This document shows, in pieces, positions 1 through 10,722 of a stretch of 64,000 nt of DNA. The DNA lies in the NCBI GenBank assembly GCA_018830645.1, contig JAHJSA010000055.1:1-64000 (forward strand). Reading direction: 5' to 3'. A program made the translations under genes and the position numbers. The notes below the pieces were generated by a model that did no database searches, had not been told where the DNA came from, and saw only the letters and a list, made by a program, of their open reading frames with translations. Position 1 is the first letter of the stretch. The number at the start of each line of letters is the position of its first letter. The DNA is from Actinomycetota bacterium (lineage in GTDB: Bacteria; Actinomycetota; Thermoleophilia; RBG-16-64-13).

Positions 1-157
1 GCTCCCGGCGGTCGGCGACAGTCTTGATCCTGGCGCTCCCGGCCGGACGAAGCGGTCACGCGGCCACCGCGAACTCCAATGATGCCTTTCTGGGCTGGTG
101 GGACGGGGGTTTCGGAGGGGGACCGGTGGATTCGGGCTAAGTCTGATCGCCCGCTAG

Positions 158-1821
158 CCTCAATCTTTCATCAAGCACTCACCAGAGTGCCCGCCCACAC
201 ATGACAGTGACCTCCTGAGCAGGGATAATGCGGGTTGTAGAGGCCTGCAGTCCCAAACACAAGGAGGTCACCGTGAGGGTGAAGAATACTACCCCGCACG
301 CCTTCATGAAAGTCCGCGCCGATTGCGGCTCTTTGACCTCACGCGCGGGCACGGCCCTCCTGGTTGGTGTGGCCGATCGGATCGGACTCACCGGCGCTCT
401 CGTGGAGGCTCTCTCCGACCTACGCGGGCGCCGGGGGCGCCACCGACCGGGGGGAGTCGCGCGTGATCTGGCCGTGATGCTGGCCGACGGTGGCGATGCC
501 CTCTGCGACCTCGGCGCGCTGCGCGACCAAGAGGTGCTCTTCGGCCCCGTGGCCTCGGACGCCACCGCTTGGCGTCTTATCGCGGCCCTCGACGAGGAAC
601 GCCTGGCGAAGGTGCGCGAAGCTCGGGCAACCGCGCGTCGGCGTGTGTGGGAGCTCGCCGAGCCGCCAAAGCGGATGATACTGGACATCGACGCCACCCT
701 GGTGACCGCCCACTCCGAAAAAGAAGGGGCGGCGGGCACCTACAAGCGCGGCTTCGGGTTCCATCCGCTGCTCTGCTTCGAGGCCACGAGCGGTGAGGCG
801 CTCGCCGGCGTCCTGCGCCCCGGCAACGCCGGTTCGAACACCGCCTCAGACCACATCGAAGTCTTGACCCGCGCTCTTCTGCAGCTGCCTGCAGGCGCAG
901 TCAACCCCGGAACCCTCGTACGCGCGGACTCGGGCGGGGCGACGCACGCCCTCATAGACGCCGTGGTCGGGGCCGGCCTCTGCTTCTCGGTGGGTTTCGA
1001 CCTGACCGAGCCGGTGCGAAGGGCCATCCTTTCTGTGCCGGAGTCCGCCTGGGTCCCGGCCCTTGGCGCGGAAGGTGGGCCGCGCGACGGGGCTTGGGTC
1101 TCGGAGCTCACCTTGGATCTTGAGGCTGCAGGCTGGCCCCGAGGCACCCGCGCCCTCTGCCGCCGTGAGCGGCCCCACCCCGGAGCGCAACTCTCCTTCA
1201 GTGATGCGCAGGGCTACCGCTTCCAGGTCTTCATCACCAATCAGAGAGGCCGCCGTATCGCCCGTCTGGAACAGGTCCACCGCTCCCGGGCCGCAGTCGA
1301 GGATTCCATCCGTTGCGCCAAGGCCTCGGGGCTACGCAATCTGCCCTTCCGCGCCTTTGCCCATAACGCGGCCTGGCTGGAGCTCGTGCTCCTCGGCTAC
1401 GATCTGGTGGCCTGGACCAAGGCCCTGCTCCTCGACGGCGAGCTTGCACGTTGCGAGCCGAAACGCCTGCGCTACCGGCTCTTCCACGTCGCCGGGAGGA
1501 TCGTCTCCCACGCGAGGCGCATCACCTTACGTCTGCCGCGAAGCTGGCCCTGGGCGGACGCGCTCCTCCGGGCCTTCGCGCGCCTGCAGGCGCTGCCTGC
1601 CGGATAGTCTTTCGGGCACGGGGCCGCCACATAAACGAAAGGGCAGGAGGGGCGGGCGTCAGCCTACCTGCGGATCCGCCTGCAGCGGTCCGAACCCATC
1701 GTCCGATCCTCCCGAACAGTTCTGAGCGCCCCCGAGGCGGCGCCGGTGTGCGGACGGTGTCTGGGACCGGCCGTTTTGAGGGCCGGGACGTGGGTTTGCG
1801 GGGCTTGATGAAAGATTGAGG
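158..1821 (+). mobile_element. IS1380-family insertion sequence (complete)
   Basis: 19-bp perfect inverted repeats CCTCAATCTTTCATCAAGC (158-176) / GCTTGATGAAAGATTGAGG (1803-1821), flanked by CTAG on both sides (154-157, 1822-1825), enclosing one transposase ORF. Confidence 0.9.
228..1607 (+). CDS. IS1380-type DDE transposase
   Basis: 459 aa ORF; ILDIDATLVTAHSEKEGAAGTYKRGFGFHPLLCF and RADSGGATH motifs typical of IS1380/IS4-like transposases. Confidence 0.88.
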   Translation: MRVVEACSPKHKEVTVRVKNTTPHAFMKVRADCGSLTSRAGTALLVGVADRIGLTGALVEALSDLRGRRGRHRPGGVARDLAVMLADGGDALCDLGALRDQEVLFGPVASDATAWRLIAALDEERLAKVREARATARRRVWELAEPPKRMILDIDATLVTAHSEKEGAAGTYKRGFGFHPLLCFEATSGEALAGVLRPGNAGSNTASDHIEVLTRALLQLPAGAVNPGTLVRADSGGATHALIDAVVGAGLCFSVGFDLTEPVRRAILSVPESAWVPALGAEGGPRDGAWVSELTLDLEAAGWPRGTRALCRRERPHPGAQLSFSDAQGYRFQVFITNQRGRRIARLEQVHRSRAAVEDSIRCAKASGLRNLPFRAFAHNAAWLELVLLGYDLVAWTKALLLDGELARCEPKRLRYRLFHVAGRIVSHARRITLRLPRSWPWADALLRAFARLQALPAG

Positions 1822-1919
1822 CTAGTTGTTCGATCGGGGCCCGCGGGTGCGTGCCACTAAGCCCTCCGGCGAGCACGGTCCTAGACGCGCACTGGCCCGT
1901 CGCGGGTCCAGAGGGTCAC

Positions 1920-2666
1920 TCAGCTGCGGCCGAACTCCTCAAAGAACACGATCAGCGCCTCCACTTCTGCCGGCTTGAGCCGCACCGTGTAGTGCACGGG
2001 GGGGATGATCATGTAGAGATAGGAACCGGGGTACGGGCCCACTGTCACACGAATCTCTCCACTCGCCGGTGCCCACTCGATGCGGAACTCCTCAAGGTCC
2101 AGCGCCGCTCGAAGCCGCTCGAGAGCCCCACTTCGTCGCAATCCGGCAGCCAATCGTTCGCCAAACGCAGCGCCGGGACCTTTCACCTCGAGTTGGGAGG
2201 AGGTGGCCACTACCCCAGTTACCTTGTGTTCCACGACGAAGGGCGCTACTTCACCAGACCGAGCAGCCGACAGGCCGCTCGTGGCGTCATCCGCCCAGAT
2301 CACGGCGGGCAAACCAACCCGGACGAGTCTAACGCGAAGGTGATAGACGCGGGCCAGGAGCCGTCGCCTGACGCGATAGCTGAGTTCGAGCCGGATGGGA
2401 GGGTCGGTCGCGGGGGCGGCCAGCAACACGAGCGTACCGGCGGGCCCGTCGATACGTCGAAACCCCTGGACCTCGAACATGGCGGCGTGCTGCTCCAGTG
2501 CCCTGTGAGCTCGACGGCTCACACGGTCCCCAGGAGCCCTGGGAGGCGCGACTGCGTCCGGCGGGTCGATGGGCTCTGCGAGACCAGACAAGTTCGAGCC
2601 CGGCGTGAGGCCGGGCTCTGGGGTCTGCCGCCCGCGGAACGGCCACGGTTTGGAACGTAGGGTCAC
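1920..2666 (-). CDS. Hypothetical protein, possibly DUF3156-like
   Basis: Downstream part of ORF 1920..2900; ends YPGSYLYMIIPPVHYTVRLKPAEVEALIVFFEEFGRS; follows Fe-ADH on the same strand; start uncertain. Confidence 0.5.
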   Translation of the reverse strand: MTLRSKPWPFRGRQTPEPGLTPGSNLSGLAEPIDPPDAVAPPRAPGDRVSRRAHRALEQHAAMFEVQGFRRIDGPAGTLVLLAAPATDPPIRLELSYRVRRRLLARVYHLRVRLVRVGLPAVIWADDATSGLSAARSGEVAPFVVEHKVTGVVATSSQLEVKGPGAAFGERLAAGLRRSGALERLRAALDLEEFRIEWAPASGEIRVTVGPYPGSYLYMIIPPVHYTVRLKPAEVEALIVFFEEFGRS

Positions 2667-2676
2667 GCCCGGAAGC

Positions 2677-3834
2677 CTACCCTCTTTTGTGAGCGACGCG
2701 GTAGAGCTCACGGAAATCGCACTCCGCCGCTGCCCGAGGATTGCTCCCCACCGACACGTTGACCGCGGCAGCCGCGGCCAGACGGTCGAAGTCCTTTGGG
2801 TCCACCCCCACTTCGGCCGCACTCGGGATCCGAAGGTCGTCGGCCAACTCGCGCACCGCCGCCGCCGCCCGTTTCGCGGCCTGCGCGGTGCCCAAACCAC
2901 TCACATCTTCGCCCAGCGCAGCTGCCAGCCGGGCGAACTTCTGCGGAACGGCCACAGAATTGTACTCCATCACCACCGGCAGGTAGATGGCGTTGGCGAC
3001 ACCGTGGGGAGTGTCGTAGAGGCCGCCGATGGCTTCGGCCATGCAGTGCACGCCCCCGATGTCGGAGTTGCCGAAGGCCACGCCGGCCAGGAGGCTGGCC
3101 AGCATCATGTCGTAGCGTGCGTCCACGTCCGCGCCGTTCGCGTACGCCCGTCGCAGACTACCGGCTATCAATTCGACTGCGGTAAGCGCCAAGCTGTCCG
3201 TGAGCGGCTCGGAGAGTGTGGCCGTGTACCCCTCGATAGCATGCGTGAGGGCGTCCATGCCGGTGGAAGCGGTGAGAGCGGCGGGCAGGCCGAGAGTCAG
3301 CTCTGGGTCCACGAGCGCGACGCGAGGGGCGATGAGGGGGCTGCCTACGCTCATCTTGAACGAACGGGCCGTGTCGGTGATGACAGACCAGAAAGTAACC
3401 TCGCTGCCGGTTCCGGCCGTTGTCGGCACTGCGATGAGCGGGGTGATGGGCTTCGAGACCGCGTCGAGACCCTCATAGTCGGCGATGGAGCCGCCGTTGG
3501 CCTGGATCACGCCGATGCCCTTGGCCGTGTCCATGGGGCTCCCACCACCCACCGCAACCAAAAGGTCGGCGCCTTCCGCCGCAGCCAGCTCCGCCCCCGC
3601 GGCCACCGAAGTGTCGCGGGGGTTAGGGGCCACGTCGTCGAAGATCACCGCGGAAAGGCCGGCGGCCTCCAGGTCGGCCACCACCGGATCCACCAGACCC
3701 GCCGCACGAAGGCCGGCGTCTGTCACCACAAGGACCCGAGTGCCTCCTAAGGCGACCGCTTCCGTGCCCACGTTGCGCGAAACACCGTTGCCGAACTCGA
3801 TCCTGGTTGGCAGCTGGAAGCTGAAGGTCTTCAA
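2677..3834 (-). CDS. Iron-containing alcohol dehydrogenase
   Basis: PTRIEFGNGVSRNVG, VAVGGGSPMDTAKGIGVI, PTTAGTGSE, DALTHAIEGY, HGVANAIYLPVVMEYN motifs; TTG start near the permease stop. Confidence 0.88.
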   Translation of the reverse strand: MKTFSFQLPTRIEFGNGVSRNVGTEAVALGGTRVLVVTDAGLRAAGLVDPVVADLEAAGLSAVIFDDVAPNPRDTSVAAGAELAAAEGADLLVAVGGGSPMDTAKGIGVIQANGGSIADYEGLDAVSKPITPLIAVPTTAGTGSEVTFWSVITDTARSFKMSVGSPLIAPRVALVDPELTLGLPAALTASTGMDALTHAIEGYTATLSEPLTDSLALTAVELIAGSLRRAYANGADVDARYDMMLASLLAGVAFGNSDIGGVHCMAEAIGGLYDTPHGVANAIYLPVVMEYNSVAVPQKFARLAAALGEDVSGLGTAQAAKRAAAAVRELADDLRIPSAAEVGVDPKDFDRLAAAAAVNVSVGSNPRAAAECDFRELYRVAHKRG

Positions 3835-3835
3835 A

Positions 3836-5251
3836 CTACACCTCAGAATCCCGCGACGCACCGCCATCGCTGATGACGTCTTCGGAACGTTGCCTGATCA
3901 TCTCGAGTTCCGCCTCGAGAGGCACCGGGGTGAAGAGCGGCATTCCCTTCGCCTTGAGCCAGATGATCCCGTACGCGAGCACTACCGCCGATACGCCAAG
4001 TGCACCCAGCCAGATCTTGTACTTCATGGCCGGATCTGGGTGGATGGTGGCGATCATGTACACCGCGGCGGCGATACCGATGATCTGCGGCACCGGGTAG
4101 CCCGGGGTCTTGAAGCTACGAGGCACGTTCGGGTATCTGCGGCGCAACACGATGACGTCCACCTGAGCCATGATGTAGGTGAGCAGCCAGGTGATACACG
4201 CCACCAGGATGAGCGTCATGATCAAGTCGATGCTGATCGACAGAGTCACCGGCACAGCCAAGCACACCAGTACCGCGAAGATACCCACCCACGGGGTACG
4301 GAAGCGCGGATGAAGGTAGGAGAAGGCCTTGGGCAACATGCCCTCGCGAGAAAGCCCATAGAGCATGCGCGGGACCGCGGCCAGGTGTGAGTCGATGGAA
4401 CTGGCCGAGGCGAAGACGGTGGCGATGGTGATCCATATCAGGCCGGTTCGGCCGGCGATGCCCTCAGCGCCCAGAAGGTGTGGGATGGCCGAGACCGCAA
4501 GCTCCTCGTGATCTACATAGAGGAGTGTGGCAGCGCCGTACAGCATGTCGGCGATGAAGATGGCGATAAGGCCCGTCACCATTGCCTTGGGAATGGTGCG
4601 CTGCGGGTTCTTGATCTCCTCGCTCATCGGGCACACGTACTCGATCCCGATGTAGAGCCAGATGCCGATGGCCAGGAGAGAGCTCAGGTTGCCCCAGCCG
4701 TTGGGGTTGAAGGCTACGTCGGTAAGGCGCGTTCCGCCGCCGATGTCGAGCAGGCCCACCACACCGAAGATGGTCAACGTCGCCATCATCACCACCGTGA
4801 TGATCAGCTGCACGCGTCCGAAGAATTTCACGCCGAGCAGGTTCACGATGCAGAAGAGGGCAAGAAGGGCGAACGCGAACGGTTTGACCGGTACGCCCCA
4901 CAAGTCGTTGAGACTGAGGCCGGCCACCACAGACTCCATGGCTCCCGCGGCGGCTACCAGGACGATGTATCCGCCGAGCACGCCGAAGATCGCGGCAAGA
5001 CGACCCAATGCGGGCGCCGTGTAGTCGCCGATCATGCCGGCGCCGGGCATCATGTTGGCCAGTTCAGCGTACGAGAATGCGATAAGAATGCTCACGATAA
5101 GGGCGATGAAGGCCGGGATCATGAAAGCCATGCCGCCGAGACCGAACCCATTGCCCAAGGAGACCATTGTCGTGCCGGCGACTACCAGCCCGACCGCAGT
5201 CGCGAACGATTCCCAGAAGCCCAGGGCCCTGTGCAGCTTGATTTCCGACAC
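3836..5251 (-). CDS. APC-superfamily amino acid permease
   Basis: 471 aa polytopic membrane protein; GFWESFATAVGLVVAGTTMVSLGNGFG and PGAGMIGDYTAPALGRLAAIFG N-terminal APC signature. Confidence 0.85.
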   Translation of the reverse strand: MSEIKLHRALGFWESFATAVGLVVAGTTMVSLGNGFGLGGMAFMIPAFIALIVSILIAFSYAELANMMPGAGMIGDYTAPALGRLAAIFGVLGGYIVLVAAAGAMESVVAGLSLNDLWGVPVKPFAFALLALFCIVNLLGVKFFGRVQLIITVVMMATLTIFGVVGLLDIGGGTRLTDVAFNPNGWGNLSSLLAIGIWLYIGIEYVCPMSEEIKNPQRTIPKAMVTGLIAIFIADMLYGAATLLYVDHEELAVSAIPHLLGAEGIAGRTGLIWITIATVFASASSIDSHLAAVPRMLYGLSREGMLPKAFSYLHPRFRTPWVGIFAVLVCLAVPVTLSISIDLIMTLILVACITWLLTYIMAQVDVIVLRRRYPNVPRSFKTPGYPVPQIIGIAAAVYMIATIHPDPAMKYKIWLGALGVSAVVLAYGIIWLKAKGMPLFTPVPLEAELEMIRQRSEDVISDGGASRDSEV

Positions 5252-5364
5252 GAGCGAACCTCCCCCTTACGCGGATAGTGGCACAAACAGACCGGCCGGA
5301 CGACAGACCCCAACAGCGGGACCCGAGCTTGAGGGCGGTCCGCCATTCAGACGGCGAACGCCCA

Positions 5365-5487
5365 CCGACCGGTTGGTCAGCGGTCATTCTAGGAGTCACT
5401 TTGACGGAAGTCAAGTTGGAATCGGCTTTATTCCGGTTATCCGCCCCTAAGAACCTCTGATTCCAGGAGCATTGACCCACCGGTCGG
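5365..5487. promoter_or_regulatory. Candidate TetR operator pair
   Basis: CCGACCGGTTGG (5366ff within 5365-5378) and inverted copy CCCACCGGTCGG (5476-5487), both near-palindromes around ACCGGT, between the TetR stop and the permease start. Confidence 0.4.
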
Positions 5488-5523
5488 ACGAATCACACGA
5501 AGCAACGCAACGGCTCGGGACGA

Positions 5524-6300
5524 CTACTCGAGATCTGAGAAGCGATCTACTCGAGCTCGACCGGCCATCACGTCGTAGAGAAGGGACTCGAGGAGCGCAT
5601 ATGGGTGCTCGGCCGCGAACCCATCCGGGTTCAAGAGCCTCTGAAGAGCCAACCCATCAGAGATCGCCACCACGAGTTGTGCGAAGGCCTGGATGACCCC
5701 AGGGTCACGGGTCACGTCTTCGAAACCGACGCACGAAATGGTCCATTGGAAGTACCACCGATACAGATCGGCCACACGGGCGCGAAGAATAGGATCGCGC
5801 ACGATGTACGGGAGAAGTTCAAAGTAGTTCTGAAATGAGTGCGCATCGTTGACCATTCCGAGGATTCCCCGGATGTACGCACGGAGCTTCTGCTCGCCGC
5901 TCAGGGAACGGGTCTCCCGTACCAGGTCGAGGCACTCGTCGTGGATCAACGCATCCACGATGGCGACGATGAGGCCATCCTTGCTGCCGAAGTGATAGTG
6001 CACGGCAGCCTTGTTCATGCCGGCACGGTGAGCAATGGCCTGGAGAGAGAGGGCAGCGAAACCCTCCTGGGCCAGGATCTGGCGGGCAGCCTCCAGGATG
6101 ACTCTGGCGCTGGGGTGGAGCGAGGAGAGGGGGTCGTCTACGGGGAAAGGTAGACCGTCAGAGAATGCCTTGACCATCGCCGTACTCCCTGGCGGCACCC
6201 CTTCGGGGGCTTCGTCAGGAGGACCTTCCAGGCCTTCTCCAGGGTCGTCTTCGCGTATGTCGCTCGTGCCGCTCACGAGCCGCAGGATATCATCGTTCAA
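5524..6300 (-). CDS. TetR-family transcriptional regulator
   Basis: SARVILEAARQILAQEGFAALSLQAIAHRAGMNKAAVHYHFGSKDGLIVAIVDALI N-terminal HTH. Confidence 0.88.
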   Translation of the reverse strand: MNDDILRLVSGTSDIREDDPGEGLEGPPDEAPEGVPPGSTAMVKAFSDGLPFPVDDPLSSLHPSARVILEAARQILAQEGFAALSLQAIAHRAGMNKAAVHYHFGSKDGLIVAIVDALIHDECLDLVRETRSLSGEQKLRAYIRGILGMVNDAHSFQNYFELLPYIVRDPILRARVADLYRWYFQWTISCVGFEDVTRDPGVIQAFAQLVVAISDGLALQRLLNPDGFAAEHPYALLESLLYDVMAGRARVDRFSDLE

Positions 6301-6417
6301 TCCTCAGGCGCCTGATGCGCATCCGACTCCCACCGGCGCTCTCGTCGCAAGCATGGAGCGTAGTAGCAACGACCTGTTCGAGCGCACAGGTAAGACTTCG
6401 CTTCTCCGGGTTCGCAG

Positions 6418-6445
6418 TTGACAGATATGAGTCTCATCGTATAAG
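6418..6445 (+). promoter_or_regulatory. Sigma70-like promoter upstream of clpB with spacer palindrome
   Basis: TTGACA (6418-6423), 16-bp spacer, TATAAG (6440-6445); spacer contains perfect ATGAG-T-CTCAT (6427-6437). Confidence 0.5.
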
Positions 6446-6540
6446 ATTTTATGCGCGCCGAGAATGCATCCGGACGCGCGCCCTCACTAGCCTGACGCGC
6501 GCGTCCTCGCATACACACCCGCTCCCGCGCGGAGGAGATC

Positions 6541-9138
6541 ATGCAGCTCGACAAGTTCACCCTGAAGGCCCAGGAGGCCCTGGCGGCCGCTCAAGAGCTG
6601 GCCCGCTCCCGCGGCCACGCCGCCGTGGAGACCGAGCACCTGCTCGCCGCCCTGCTGGCGCAGGACGGCGGCCTCACCGTTCCCATCATGGAACGGGTGG
6701 GGGTGAACCCCCACGCCCTCCGCGCCGACCTCGACGCCAAACTCTCGCGCCTCAGCACCATCACCGGTGACGCCACCGTGAGCTTCTCCAGCCGGCTGCG
6801 CGACGTGCTCGCCGCGGCTCAGTCCGAGGCCGAGCGCATGAAAGACACCTACACCTCCACGGAGCACGTGCTCATGGCGCTCGCCGCCAAGGGTGGCTCG
6901 GTGGCCGACATGCTCAAGAGCCACGGTCTCACCCGCGACACCGTGCTCGCTGTGCTCAAAGATCTGCGCGGCTCCCAGCGCGCCGAAGACCCCCAGGCCG
7001 AGGAGAAGTACCAAGCTCTCAAGCGCTTCGGCCGCGACCTCACCGAACTAGCCGGTCGGGGCAAGCTCGACCCGGTCATCGGCCGTGACGACGAGATCCG
7101 CCGCATCATCCAGGTGCTCTCACGGCGCACCAAGAACAACCCGGTGCTGATCGGTGAGCCGGGTGTAGGCAAGACCGCCATCGTGGAAGGGCTGGCGCAG
7201 CGCATCGTCTCCGGCGACGTGCCCGAGGGCCTCAAGGACAAGAAGGTGGTGGCCCTCGACATCAGCGCCCTGGTGGCCGGCGCCAAATTCCGGGGGGAGT
7301 TCGAGGAGCGCCTCAAGGCAGTGCTCAAGGAGATCGCCGACTCCGAGGGCCAGATCATCACCTTCATCGACGAGATGCACACTCTGGTGGGCGCCGGCGC
7401 GGCCGAGGGCTCCATGGACGCCTCCAACATGCTGAAACCCATGCTGGCCCGCGGCGAGCTGCGCGTGGTGGGCGCCACCACCCTCGACGAGTACCGCAAG
7501 TACGTCGAGAAAGACGCCGCCCTGGAGCGCCGCTTCCAACCCGTCTTCGTGGGTGAGCCCACGGTGGAAGACACCATCGCGATCCTGCGCGGCCTCAAGG
7601 AGCGGTACGAGGTGCACCACGGGGTGCGTATCCAGGACTCGGCTCTCGTGGCCGCGGCCCTCCTCTCCCACCGCTACATCGCCGACCGCTTCCTGCCCGA
7701 CAAGGCCATCGACCTGGTGGACGAAGCCGGCAGCCGTCTTCGCATCGAGATCGACTCGATGCCGGTGGAGATCGACGTGGTCGAGCGCCGCACCCAGCAG
7801 CTCGAGATCGAGCGTCAAGCGTTGAAGAAGGAGACCGATCCGGCCTCCATCGAGCGGCGGAATGCCATCGAGTCTGAGTTGGCGGAACTGCGCGAAACTT
7901 CGGCGGGCATGAAGGCCCACTGGCAGGCGGAGAAGGAGTCCATCGCCGAGATCCGCGCGCTGAAGGAGCAGATCGAGGAGGCCAAGGCCCAGGCCGAGCG
8001 CGCCGAGCGCGACACCGACCTCGGCAAGGCCGCCGAACTCCGCTACGGCACCATCCCCGGGCTTGAGAAGCAGCTCGTCAAGCAGAACACCCGCCTCGAA
8101 GACCTCCAGCGCGAGCAGAAGATGCTGAAAGAAGAGGTCGACGACGAGGACATCGCCGAGGTCATCAGCAAGTGGACCGGCATCCCGGTGAGCCGCCTCC
8201 TCGAAGGCGAGGTGGAGAAGCTCATCCACATGGAGGAACGCCTCCACCGCCGCGTCGTGGGCCAGGACGACGCCCTGGAAGTGGTCGCGAACGCCCTACG
8301 CCGCGCCCGCGCGGGGCTCGGAGACCCCGACCGCCCCATCGGCAGCTTCATCTTCCTCGGGCCCACGGGCGTGGGGAAGACGGAACTCGCCCGTGCCCTG
8401 GCCGAGTTCATGTTCGACGACGAGAAGGCCATGGTCAGGATCGACATGAGCGAGTTCATGGAGAAGCACTCGGTGGCGCGCCTCATCGGCGCCCCTCCCG
8501 GCTACGTGGGCTACGAAGAGGGTGGCTACCTGACCGAAGCCGTCCGCCGCCGCCCCTACTCAGTGCTCCTCCTCGACGAGATCGAGAAGGCCCACCCCGA
8601 CGTCTTCAACATCCTGCTGCAGATCCTGGACGAAGGCCGCCTCACCGACGGCCACGGGCGCACGGTGAGCTTCAAGAACGCCGTGGTGATCATGACCTCG
8701 AACATCGGCAGCCAGTGGATCCTCGACCCCGACCTCACCGAGGTGGAGATGAACCACCGGGTGATGGAGGCCATGCGGGCCACCTTCAAGCCCGAGTTCC
8801 TGAACCGGGTGGATGACACCGTGATCTTCCACCGGCTCTCGCGCGACCACATCCGCACGATCGTGGAGATCCAGCTCGGGGAACTGCGGGCCCGCCTCGC
8901 CGAGCGCGACATCGCTCTGGAACTCTCAGAGGAAGCCCTCGACTACCTGGCCGCCCAGGGCTACGACCCGGCGTACGGGGCACGGCCCTTGAAGCGCCTC
9001 ATCCAGAAGCAGCTGCAGGACAAGATCGCTCTCGCGCTTCTCCGGGGCGACATCTGCGACGGCGACACCGTGCGGGTGGAAGCGGAGGGGCTGGGGCTGG
9101 TAGTGGGGAAGGCCGAAAAGGGATCACGAGCGGTATAA
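6541..9138 (+). CDS. clpB: ATP-dependent chaperone ClpB
   Basis: 865 aa; two Walker A motifs ([37 protein letters not shown]), middle coiled-coil, Clp N domain. Confidence 0.97.
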   Translation: MQLDKFTLKAQEALAAAQELARSRGHAAVETEHLLAALLAQDGGLTVPIMERVGVNPHALRADLDAKLSRLSTITGDATVSFSSRLRDVLAAAQSEAERMKDTYTSTEHVLMALAAKGGSVADMLKSHGLTRDTVLAVLKDLRGSQRAEDPQAEEKYQALKRFGRDLTELAGRGKLDPVIGRDDEIRRIIQVLSRRTKNNPVLIGEPGVGKTAIVEGLAQRIVSGDVPEGLKDKKVVALDISALVAGAKFRGEFEERLKAVLKEIADSEGQIITFIDEMHTLVGAGAAEGSMDASNMLKPMLARGELRVVGATTLDEYRKYVEKDAALERRFQPVFVGEPTVEDTIAILRGLKERYEVHHGVRIQDSALVAAALLSHRYIADRFLPDKAIDLVDEAGSRLRIEIDSMPVEIDVVERRTQQLEIERQALKKETDPASIERRNAIESELAELRETSAGMKAHWQAEKESIAEIRALKEQIEEAKAQAERAERDTDLGKAAELRYGTIPGLEKQLVKQNTRLEDLQREQKMLKEEVDDEDIAEVISKWTGIPVSRLLEGEVEKLIHMEERLHRRVVGQDDALEVVANALRRARAGLGDPDRPIGSFIFLGPTGVGKTELARALAEFMFDDEKAMVRIDMSEFMEKHSVARLIGAPPGYVGYEEGGYLTEAVRRRPYSVLLLDEIEKAHPDVFNILLQILDEGRLTDGHGRTVSFKNAVVIMTSNIGSQWILDPDLTEVEMNHRVMEAMRATFKPEFLNRVDDTVIFHRLSRDHIRTIVEIQLGELRARLAERDIALELSEEALDYLAAQGYDPAYGARPLKRLIQKQLQDKIALALLRGDICDGDTVRVEAEGLGLVVGKAEKGSRAV

Positions 9139-9139
9139 T
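9134..9139 (+). promoter_or_regulatory. -10 element TATAAT overlapping the clpB stop codon, candidate hicBA promoter
   Basis: Exact TATAAT; TAA stop of clpB is 9136-9138; no convincing -35. Confidence 0.35.
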
Positions 9140-9175
9140 CGATTCGTCCACTTGGCCACAGCCGGAGGATCCAGC

Positions 9176-9382
9176 GTGAACGAGATCATCTTCATCGTGG
9201 AGGAGGCCCCTGAGGGCGGATACACGGCGAGAGCACTCGGTGCTTCGATATTCACTGAAGCGGAAGAGCTTGCCGATCTCGAGACTTCCGTACGAGACGC
9301 CGTGGTGTGCCACTTCGAAGAGTCCGGGCAGCCCAGGATCATCCGTCTCCACTTCGTCAGAGAAGAAGTCATCGCCGTATGA
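9176..9382 (+). CDS. HicB-like antitoxin
   Basis: 68 aa, NEIIFIVEEAPEGGYTARALGASIFTEAEELADLETSVRDAV; GTG start; 4-bp overlap with a HicA-like gene. Confidence 0.75.
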   Translation: MNEIIFIVEEAPEGGYTARALGASIFTEAEELADLETSVRDAVVCHFEESGQPRIIRLHFVREEVIAV

Positions 9383-9624
9383 GGCTGCCTCGCGACGTCT
9401 CCGGTGAGGAGTTCGCTCGCGCACTGAACGGGCTTGGCTACGTTGTCACGCGCCAGACGGGGAGTCACATGCGACTGAGCACTAGCCTGGGCGGGGAGCA
9501 CCACATCACCATCCCGAAGCATGATTCGCTGCGCGTCGGGACCTTGGCCGCAGTTCTGGCGGACGTGGCTCGGCACCACGGACTTGAGCGAGAAGAACTC
9601 GTCAGACTCCTGTTCGATCGCTAG
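9379..9624 (+). CDS. HicA-family mRNA interferase toxin
   Basis: LPRDVSGEEFARALNGLGYVVTRQTGSHMRL...HHITIPKHDSLRVGTLAAVLADVARHHG. Confidence 0.85.
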   Translation: MRLPRDVSGEEFARALNGLGYVVTRQTGSHMRLSTSLGGEHHITIPKHDSLRVGTLAAVLADVARHHGLEREELVRLLFDR

Positions 9625-9708
9625 CAGCGAGGCTGACGTTGACGGTCCTCGCCCTCCTGCGCCCCGCGGACGCGTGCCCACGCCGCGTAGTTGCGGTATG
9701 CTCGACGC

Positions 9709-10722
9709 ATGATCGACACATCACTCCCGCTCATCGATCTGCACCGCCATCTCGACGGGAACGTGCGTCTCGAGACCGTCATCGACCTAGCCGCCATGCA
9801 CGGAATCGAGTTGCCCGCGACGGACGCGGCCGGATTGGCGCCGTACGTGCGCGTGACGCAGCCGCAACCCGGGCTCATGGACTTCCTCGCCAAGTTCGCG
9901 GTGCCCATGTCGGTGCTCGTCGACCTCGACGCCTGCCGGCGCATCGCCTACGAGAACGTCGAAGACGCCCGGGCCGCCGGCATCGACTACGCGGAACTCC
10001 GCTTCAGCCCCTGGTTCATGGCTGAGACTCACAGGCTCGACCCGGCCGCGGTGGTGGAGGCGGTCGCCGACGGGGTGGCGGCCGGCAGCCGCGACACCGG
10101 GGTCGAGACACGTCTGATCGGCATCATCAGCCGCACCTACGGCCCGGAGATTGGGCTTGTAGAACTCGAGGCGCTGCTCGCCCACCGCGGTGCCCTCACG
10201 GGCATCGACCTGGCTGGAGACGAGAACCGCTTCCCTGCGACGCTCTTCGCGGAGCACTTCCGGCGCGTCCGCGACGCAGGCCTGCGCGTCACCGTGCACG
10301 CCGGAGAGGCGGCGGGCCCGGAGAGCGTCTGGCAGGCGATCGAGGAACTGGGCGCCGAGCGGATCGGACACGGAGTCCGCGCGATCGAGGATCCCGCGCT
10401 GGTGGAGTTCCTGGCGGAGAACGGCATCGGCGTCGAATCGTGCCTCACCAGCAACGTGCAGACCAGCACCGTCCCCAGCTACGCCACCCATCCGCTGCGG
10501 CGTTTCCTCGAAGCCGGGGTGTTGGCCACAATCAATACCGACGATCCAGGCATCAGCGGGATCGACCTGCCTCACGAGTATGAGGTCGCGGCGCCGGCCG
10601 CCGGGCTCACGCCCGAACAGATCAGGCAGGCGCAGTTGAACTCGCTGGCCGTCTGCTTCCTCACGCAGGACGAGCGACTGGCGCTGCTCGACAGGACGGG
10701 ACGACGGGCCAGTGGGCGCTGA
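9709..10722 (+). CDS. Adenosine deaminase family protein
   Basis: [57 protein letters not shown] metal and substrate motifs. Confidence 0.88.
   Translation: MIDTSLPLIDLHRHLDGNVRLETVIDLAAMHGIELPATDAAGLAPYVRVTQPQPGLMDFLAKFAVPMSVLVDLDACRRIAYENVEDARAAGIDYAELRFSPWFMAETHRLDPAAVVEAVADGVAAGSRDTGVETRLIGIISRTYGPEIGLVELEALLAHRGALTGIDLAGDENRFPATLFAEHFRRVRDAGLRVTVHAGEAAGPESVWQAIEELGAERIGHGVRAIEDPALVEFLAENGIGVESCLTSNVQTSTVPSYATHPLRRFLEAGVLATINTDDPGISGIDLPHEYEVAAPAAGLTPEQIRQAQLNSLAVCFLTQDERLALLDRTGRRASGR

Noticed and set aside
7120-8247. 375-aa ORF antisense to clpB
   Set aside because: Shadow of the clpB codon pattern; no domain features.
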